Positions 50,101 through 53,656 of a stretch of 53,656 nucleotides of DNA are shown piece by piece. Position 1 is the stretch's first letter. The number at the start of each line of letters is the position of its first letter. The notes beneath the pieces were generated by a model. The model saw only the letters and a list, made by a program, of their open reading frames with translations. It had not been told where the DNA came from and did no database searches. This DNA comes from Mycobacterium sp. 1274756.6 (GTDB taxonomy: Bacteria > Actinomycetota > Actinomycetes > Mycobacteriales > Mycobacteriaceae), in the NCBI RefSeq assembly GCF_001668625.1, contig NZ_LZLJ01000005.1, positions 1 to 53,656 on the forward strand, read 5' to 3'. Made by a program: the position numbers and the translations under genes.

Positions 50101-51080
50101 TCAAACTGCACGACCCGCGCGACAGCAACGTTCGGGTGCCCGGCGCGCTGCGCCGGCCCGCCGAGTCGGTTCCGGCCGATCAGCCGGGCCGCGGCCTGAC
50201 CATGGCGGCCGAGCACTTCCTGATCGCGTCGCCCGACCTCGGGCAGATCTCCTCGATCAACGCGCGTTACCCCGGTGTCAGCGCCCCGCCGGTGCGACTG
50301 CTGCCGACCGACCTGTCGCCCACCGCGCTGGAACCGTTGTGGACCGGCGGCGAACGGATCACGATCGGGCAGCGCGAAGAGGACCTGGCTCCGGTCGATC
50401 TCGACTTCGCCGACAACCCGCTGGTGATGGTGCTCGGCGACAGCAAGTCCGGCAAGACGACGCTGCTGCGTCATCTCATCCGCACCATCCGGGACAACTC
50501 GACGGCCGACCGGGTGGCGTTCACCGTGCTGGACCGCCGACTGCACCTCGTCGACGAACCGCTGTTCCCGGAGAACGAGTACACCGCCAACATCGACCGC
50601 ATCATCCCGGCGATGCTGGGGCTGTCGGCCCTGATCGAACAGCGCCGCCCACCGGCCGGGCTGCCACCGGAGCAGTTGGCGCGCTGGAGTTTCCAGGGCC
50701 ACACCCACTACCTGATCATCGACGACGTCGACCAGATCCCGGACGGACCCGCCATGACCGGGCCCTACACCGGGCAGCGGCCGTGGACCAACCTGATCGG
50801 GTTGCTCTCGGAGGCCGGTGATTTGGGGCTGCGGGTGATCGTCACCGCCCGGGCCAGCGGCTCCGGGCACGCGTTGATGACCAACCCGCTGCTGCGCCGG
50901 CTCAACGACCTGCAGGCGGTCACCTTGATGCTGTCGGGCAACCCGACCGACGGCGGCAAGGTCCGCGGCCAGCGGTTCAGCCGCATGCCGGCCGGTCGCG
51001 CCATGTTGCTGGCCGACAGCGACACCCCGACCTTCCTGCAGTTGGTCAACCCGTTGGTCACCGAGGGAGTGGCCCGGTGA
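47097..51080 (+). CDS. eccC3: ESX-3 FtsK/SpoIIIE ATPase EccC3
   Basis: A 1,327-residue motor. Two N-terminal transmembrane helices (about residues 40-90), a DUF-type stalk, then three FtsK/SpoIIIE nucleotide-binding domains: Walker A motifs [11 protein letters not shown] (near residue 485), [11 protein letters not shown] (near 840) and [11 protein letters not shown] (near 1114). The first has a clear Walker B ([10 protein letters not shown]). It is the energy-giving part of the secretion machine and recognises the C-terminal signal of EsxH-type substrates. The gene overlaps eccB3 by ATGA and is followed by PE5 after 34 bases. Confidence 0.96.
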   Translation: MSRLIFEARRRVPPPATRKGTIAIEPPPELPRVIPATLLQRALPVLIVLLVVGAIVAIVATGVRMISPLVLFFPLVLLFAATGFFRGGNQKNRVAAVDAERADYLRYLSVVRDNIRGQAAQQRTRLEWSHPEPDTLSTVAGTRRQWERDPRDDDFLVLRTGLHDVALDTQLRVQDTVDEIDLEPVSHSALRSLLETQSIVRDAPVGLSLGRMSQITVVTDAADPETRAEDVRAVLRAWVAQAITWHDPTVLGVALAAPDLENSDWSWLKWLPHVDIPGQIDGVGSARALWSDAEDLVHGLRPMLAERPAFTGEPAETLRHLLIVIDDPDFDVKASPLGAGRAGVTVIHRTATAPHREQYPDPERPILRVVDGRLERWGTGGWQDFVDTADRLAVADAAHLARRLSRWDSNPTHVGLQSAATRGATFTTLLDIPDATQLDVPALWAPRRREDELRVPIGVTATGEPLYFDLKDEAEGGMGPHGLMIGMTGSGKSQTLMSILLSLLTTHSAERLIVIYADFKGEAGADIFRDFPQVVAVISNMAEKKSLADRFADTLRGEVARRELLLREAGRAVQGSTFNSVAEYEAAIADRGLSGPEFPPIPTLFVVADEFSLMLADHPEYAELFDYVARKGRSFRIHILFASQTLDVGKIKDIDKNTSYRIGLKVASPSVSRQIIGVEDAYHIESGKEHKGVGFLVPAPGAAPIKFRSTYVDGIYDPPRSARTVVVHSDPRPKLFTAGRVEPDHDTVVVGDQHDEPTGPPRKLIATIGDQLTAYGPRAPQLWLPPLDTDIPLEGLLVRSGVGQSTLRWPLAEIDKPFEMRRDPLVFDAASASGNIVIHGGPKSGKTTALQTFMLSAASLHSPREVTFYCLDYGGGKLRELEELAHVGSVTSGLEPERIRRTFGEIEQLLLSRQQRQAFRRTNGSTGGFDDGFGEVFLVIDNLYAFSRDNTDQFNTRNPLLAKVTELANTGLAYGIHVVITTPNWLEVPLAMRDGLGLRLELKLHDPRDSNVRVPGALRRPAESVPADQPGRGLTMAAEHFLIASPDLGQISSINARYPGVSAPPVRLLPTDLSPTALEPLWTGGERITIGQREEDLAPVDLDFADNPLVMVLGDSKSGKTTLLRHLIRTIRDNSTADRVAFTVLDRRLHLVDEPLFPENEYTANIDRIIPAMLGLSALIEQRRPPAGLPPEQLARWSFQGHTHYLIIDDVDQIPDGPAMTGPYTGQRPWTNLIGLLSEAGDLGLRVIVTARASGSGHALMTNPLLRRLNDLQAVTLMLSGNPTDGGKVRGQRFSRMPAGRAMLLADSDTPTFLQLVNPLVTEGVAR

Positions 51081-51114
51081 CACCCCGCCCGACCGATCGA
51101 AAGGAGCAGAACCG

Positions 51115-51423
51115 ATGACACTTCGCGTTGTCCCCGAGGGCTTGGAGGCGGCCAGCGCCGCCGTGGAGGCGCTCACCGCCCGCCTGGCGGCGGCTCATGC
51201 GGCGGCCGCCCCGGCGATCACCGCCGTGATCCCGCCCGCCGCGGACCCCGTCTCGCTGCAGACGGCGGCCGGCTTCAGCGCCCAGGGCAGTGAGCACACC
51301 GCGATCGCCGCGCAAGGCGTCGAAGAGCTCGGCCGCGCCGGGATCGGCGTCGGCGAGTCCGGAATCAGTTACGCCACCGGCGATGCGGCGGCGGCTGCCA
51401 CCTACGGGATCGCTGGAGCCTGA
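51115..51423 (+). CDS. PE5: PE-family protein PE5
   Basis: A 102-residue PE protein. The N-terminal helical pair starts [22 protein letters not shown] with the family Pro-Glu at residues 7-8; the C-terminal YATGD matches the YxxxD/E secretion signal. It forms a heterodimer with the PPE protein encoded 3 bases downstream, and is secreted through ESX-3, where PE5-PPE4 takes part in siderophore-dependent iron use (known for M. tuberculosis). AAAGGAG precedes the start. Confidence 0.93.
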   Translation: MTLRVVPEGLEAASAAVEALTARLAAAHAAAAPAITAVIPPAADPVSLQTAAGFSAQGSEHTAIAAQGVEELGRAGIGVGESGISYATGDAAAAATYGIAGA

Positions 51424-51426
51424 TCG

Positions 51427-52806
51427 ATGCCTGTCGGGCCCGTCTGGATGGCGTCTCCGCCGGAGGTGTGGTCGACCCTGTTGTCGGCCGGCCCCGGGCC
51501 GGGGCCGCTGCTGGCGTCGGCCGCCGCCTGGTCGTCGCTGAGCGCCGAATACGCCGAAGCCGCAGCGGATATCACCGCGACGGTAGCCGCGGTGCAGTCC
51601 GGCTCCTGGCAGGGGCCGAGCGCGGCCGCCTACAGCGCGGCGCACCTGCCGTTCGTAGCGTGGCTGACGCAGGCCGGAGCCAACGCGGCGGTGACCGCCG
51701 CCGAACAGCAGGTGGCGGCCGGCTCCTACACCGCGGCGCTGGCGATGATGCCCACCATGCCGGAACTGGTGGCCAACCACGCCATCCACGGGGTTCTGGT
51801 GGCCACCAACTTCTTCGGCATCAACACCATCCCGATCGCACTCAACGAGGCCGACTACATCCGGATGTGGGTCCAGGCGGCGGTCGCGATGAGCACCTAC
51901 CAGGTCACCGCCACGACGGCGATGGCCTCCACCCCGCGATCGGTACCGGCGCCGATGGTGCTCAAACCGGGGGTCGGCGAGGCCGGCGACGCTCAGGCGT
52001 CGATGATGCAGGCACGGGCCCAGGCGCAGGCCGCAGATTCGGGGAATTCGCTCAACCTCGGGGACCTGATGCGGCAGTTCCTCGAACTCTTCACCGACCC
52101 CCAGAAGCTGCTGAGCTTCCTACTCAACCCATTCGCGAACCTGCCCCTGCTGTTTCTGGTCGGCTATCAGGTGTTCTTCAACCTCGTCGGCTGGCCCACC
52201 TGGGCGATGATCCTCAGCGCCCCGCTGGTGTTGCCGCTGGTTCTCGGCTTGGGCATCAACGCGATCCTGCCGCAGGCCGGTGTCGAGGCGCCCGCTGGTG
52301 AGGCGCCAGCCGAAGAACCGGCCCGCGAGCCCGAGGCGGTCAGCACCCGCACCGACCACCCGCCGCTGCCGGTGACCCCGGCGCCGGTGGCACCGGCGGC
52401 GGCCGCACCGCCGGCAGCCGCACCAGCCGCACCGCCGGCGCCCGCGGCCCCCGTTCCGGTCACCGGAGCCGAAGCGGTCGGCTATGTGGTCCGCGGCGAG
52501 GACTGGGGGCCGGCGGTCGGGCCGACCATCAACGACCGGTCCGGCGCCAAAGCCCCGGCCGCCCGCATCCCGGCCGCAGCCGCCGGAGTGCGGGCGATGA
52601 ACCGGGAGCAGGCCCGCGCCCGGCGTCGCCAGCGCAAGCAGATGAAGGACTTCGGCCACGAGTACATGGACATGAACGCCGATGCGGGCGGGCCCGATCC
52701 AGCCGCGACCGCGTCGCAGCGGGGAGCCGGCCGACTGGGCTTCACCGGCACCGCGGTCAAAACCGACGTCGCTCCCGCTACCGGGCTGGAGGAGGGACCG
52801 ACGTAG
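51427..52806 (+). CDS. PPE4: PPE-family protein PPE4, C-terminus altered at an inversion junction
   Basis: A 459-residue PPE protein. The N-terminal PPE domain (about 1-180) starts [20 protein letters not shown] and contains [10 protein letters not shown]; two hydrophobic segments lie near residues 230-285 ([20 protein letters not shown]); then a Pro/Ala-rich linker and the conserved [13 protein letters not shown] and [13 protein letters not shown]. It ends LEEGPT. From memory, M. tuberculosis PPE4 (about 513 residues) carries on beyond the matching DGPT with PMVPG-type sequence. Here the TAG stop is made by bases that belong to the inverted espG3, so some tens of residues are probably missing. 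Confidence 0.9.
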   Translation: MPVGPVWMASPPEVWSTLLSAGPGPGPLLASAAAWSSLSAEYAEAAADITATVAAVQSGSWQGPSAAAYSAAHLPFVAWLTQAGANAAVTAAEQQVAAGSYTAALAMMPTMPELVANHAIHGVLVATNFFGINTIPIALNEADYIRMWVQAAVAMSTYQVTATTAMASTPRSVPAPMVLKPGVGEAGDAQASMMQARAQAQAADSGNSLNLGDLMRQFLELFTDPQKLLSFLLNPFANLPLLFLVGYQVFFNLVGWPTWAMILSAPLVLPLVLGLGINAILPQAGVEAPAGEAPAEEPAREPEAVSTRTDHPPLPVTPAPVAPAAAAPPAAAPAAPPAPAAPVPVTGAEAVGYVVRGEDWGPAVGPTINDRSGAKAPAARIPAAAAGVRAMNREQARARRRQRKQMKDFGHEYMDMNADAGGPDPAATASQRGAGRLGFTGTAVKTDVAPATGLEEGPT

Positions 52807-53060
52807 CGAAGGTCCAGCCAACGGTCCGGGAAGCACACCACCCGAATCCAGTCGGCTACCGCCGGGTTGACGGCACCGTCGGGTGCCAACAGTCCCAGCT
52901 GGTCCAATTCGTCAGCCTGGTCGGCCAGGAACGCCGCCCGCTCGCCGGCGTCCTGGTACGGCGTGGTGATCGCCAGCACCCACGGGAAGGAGCCCGCTTC
53001 GATGGTTTCGGCGATGTACCACGCCTGGTCGACCGTCAGCTCAACCGCGTTGGGTCGCAC
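52794..53060 (-). pseudogene. espG3: espG3, first 89 codons only, truncated at the junction
   Basis: Minus-strand reading gives [51 protein letters not shown] and RYVGP, which I recognise as the N-terminus of the ESX-3 chaperone EspG3 (about 295 residues in M. tuberculosis). After YVGP the frame continues to 52482 only as the antisense of PPE4, so the last 200 residues are replaced. EspG3 keeps PE5-PPE4 soluble before export, so this copy cannot be functional. The start is a GTG at 53060, 6 bases after the esxH stop. An intact remainder may lie outside the window. Confidence 0.85.
52795..52805. other. Rearrangement junction inside ESX-3
   Basis: GGACCGACGTA is read as ...GPT plus the first bases of the stop in PPE4 (plus strand) and as TACGTCGGTCC, coding YVGP, in espG3 (minus strand). 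Left of it the sequence is PPE4; right of it the reverse strand is espG3, esxH, esxG. The 11 bases look like the shared microhomology at which two regions normally about 1 kb apart and in the same orientation were joined head-on. Confidence 0.8.
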
Positions 53061-53066
53061 TGCTCG

Positions 53067-53354
53067 TTAGCCCCACTTAGCTGCTTGCGCCTGGTCGCGG
53101 CCCAGCATGGCCAGGGTGTTGGCCTCGTGGGTGCCCGCCATCGCGTGGTAGGCGCGGATCAGCTCTTCCATCGCAGTGTTCCACTGGGCCTGCCAACTCT
53201 GGTAAGTCAGCCCGGTGTCACCCTGCCAGGCGCCGCGCAGCGCCGCCTGCTCGGTGGCGATGTCGGCGCCGACGGCCCGCAGCGCGCCCGCGTAGCCGTT
53301 CATCTCGCCGGCGTGACCGAGCATCGCCGGGTAGTTGTACATGATCTGAGACAT
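53067..53354 (-). CDS. esxH: ESX-3 secreted protein EsxH (TB10.4)
   Basis: A 95-residue WXG100 protein starting [18 protein letters not shown], with the WxG turn in RGAWQGDTG and a C-terminal [20 protein letters not shown] that carries the HxxxD-type signal. It pairs with EsxG, is exported by ESX-3, and in M. tuberculosis binds zinc and blocks host membrane sorting. GGAAAGG-type sites precede the ATG. Length is normal. The gene is intact but stands on the opposite strand from eccABC-PE5-PPE4, unlike all ESX-3 loci I know. Confidence 0.95.
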   Translation of the reverse strand: MSQIMYNYPAMLGHAGEMNGYAGALRAVGADIATEQAALRGAWQGDTGLTYQSWQAQWNTAMEELIRAYHAMAGTHEANTLAMLGRDQAQAAKWG

Positions 53355-53385
53355 CAGTGGTCCTTTCGGTACGGAAGGTCGGGGC

Positions 53386-53656
53386 TTAGGCTCCGCCGCC
53401 GGTGTAGGCAGCAGCGGCGGCGGCGTCGGCGGCCACGTAGGTGGTGCCGGCCTCGCCGAGGTTGGCCTGGGCGATGTCCAGCAGCGAGTTCACCTTGGCG
53501 GCGACCTCCACGAAGCGCAGGTGCGCGGCCTGGAAGGCGGCGGAACCCTCACCCTGGTGGAAGGCCTGCGACGCCAGCGCGGACTGCTCGGCTTGCGCGA
53601 TCGTGCTGCGCATCAGCGCGGTCTTGGCGCCGAACGCCGACTCCGAGGCGATCAGC
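53386..53656 (-). CDS. esxG: ESX-3 secreted protein EsxG (5' end missing)
   Basis: The reverse strand from the window end reads [40 protein letters not shown] and on to [17 protein letters not shown], matching EsxG (97 residues in M. tuberculosis); about ten N-terminal residues are beyond the end. EsxG lacks the canonical Trp of WXG, with FHQG instead, as normal. Partner of EsxH; the stop is 31 bases before the esxH start on the minus strand. The first base of the last complete codon is at 53655. Confidence 0.93.
   Translation of the reverse strand, partial: LIASESAFGAKTALMRSTIAQAEQSALASQAFHQGEGSAAFQAAHLRFVEVAAKVNSLLDIAQANLGEAGTTYVAADAAAAAAYTGGGA

Noticed and set aside
46884..51176. Open frame of about 1,430 codons antisense to eccB3/eccC3
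   Set aside because: Covers two well recognised ESX-3 genes and has biased composition only; a GC-frame shadow.
52300..52480. Pro/Ala-rich run in PPE4 as a possible repeat element
   Set aside because: Low-complexity linker typical of PPE proteins; no repeat unit at DNA level.
52482..52793. Continuation of the espG3 frame as a novel fusion protein
   Set aside because: The codons are the exact antisense of PPE4 and show no EspG3 or other family pattern; a by-product of the junction.

Overview
This is high-GC DNA of the kind found in Mycobacteriaceae. Gene content and order follow, from memory, the Mycobacterium tuberculosis block Rv0236c to Rv0289: aftD, lpqI, htdX-fabG4, fadA2, fadE5, a succinate dehydrogenase operon, hsp20, nirBD, an nnaR/narK cluster, aac(2'), 5-oxoprolinase genes, fadD2, fadE6 and the ESX-3 type VII secretion locus. 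The sequence looks like one draft contig, because it stops inside aftD at the left end and inside esxG at the right end. No tRNA, rRNA, insertion sequence or CRISPR array was seen.

Positions 1-11,700 hold cell-envelope and lipid genes: aftD (partial), a one-helix protein, lpqI, a TetR regulator, a secreted DUF732 protein, htdX-fabG4 divergent from fadA2, an F420/LLM oxidoreductase, a small membrane protein, fadE5, and a flavin reductase preceded by a possible 22-residue peptide. TTAC-N6-GTAA palindromes sit at the fabG4/fadA2 and fadE5 promoters and suggest shared control of this beta-oxidation-like set. Positions 11,700-16,400 hold the respiratory succinate dehydrogenase operon and an Hsp20 gene with an HspR-type (HAIR) site.

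Positions 16,400-27,700 are a nitrogen-assimilation region: nirBD, a HemD/winged-helix regulator (NnaR type), a CbiX-like protein and two tandem NarK transporters. A cupin gene and a universal-stress-protein/kinase pair lie where M. tuberculosis has cobU/cobQ1. Positions 27,150-34,000 hold aac(2'), pxpC, pxpB, an iron-type binding lipoprotein and the large 5-oxoprolinase oplA. Positions 34,000-43,400 hold fadD2, a repeat-rich intergenic stretch, a DinB-like gene, fadE6, a 2-hydroxyacid dehydrogenase, an alpha/beta hydrolase, a TetR regulator, a glyoxalase-fold protein and a methyltransferase.

From 43,430 the ESX-3 locus begins under a Zur-like palindrome and an IdeR-like box: eccA3-eccB3-eccC3-PE5-PPE4 on the plus strand. 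At about 52,800 the order breaks. PPE4 is cut near its end and runs directly into the inverted 5' part of espG3, followed by esxH and esxG on the minus strand. This is either a small inversion through an 11-bp microhomology or a fold-back chimera or misassembly.

The other unexpected items are two copies of a 76-bp element with 13-bp terminal inverted repeats (8,524 and 36,582), each next to genes absent from the M. tuberculosis block, and a dense repeat cluster after fadD2 (35,744-35,977).
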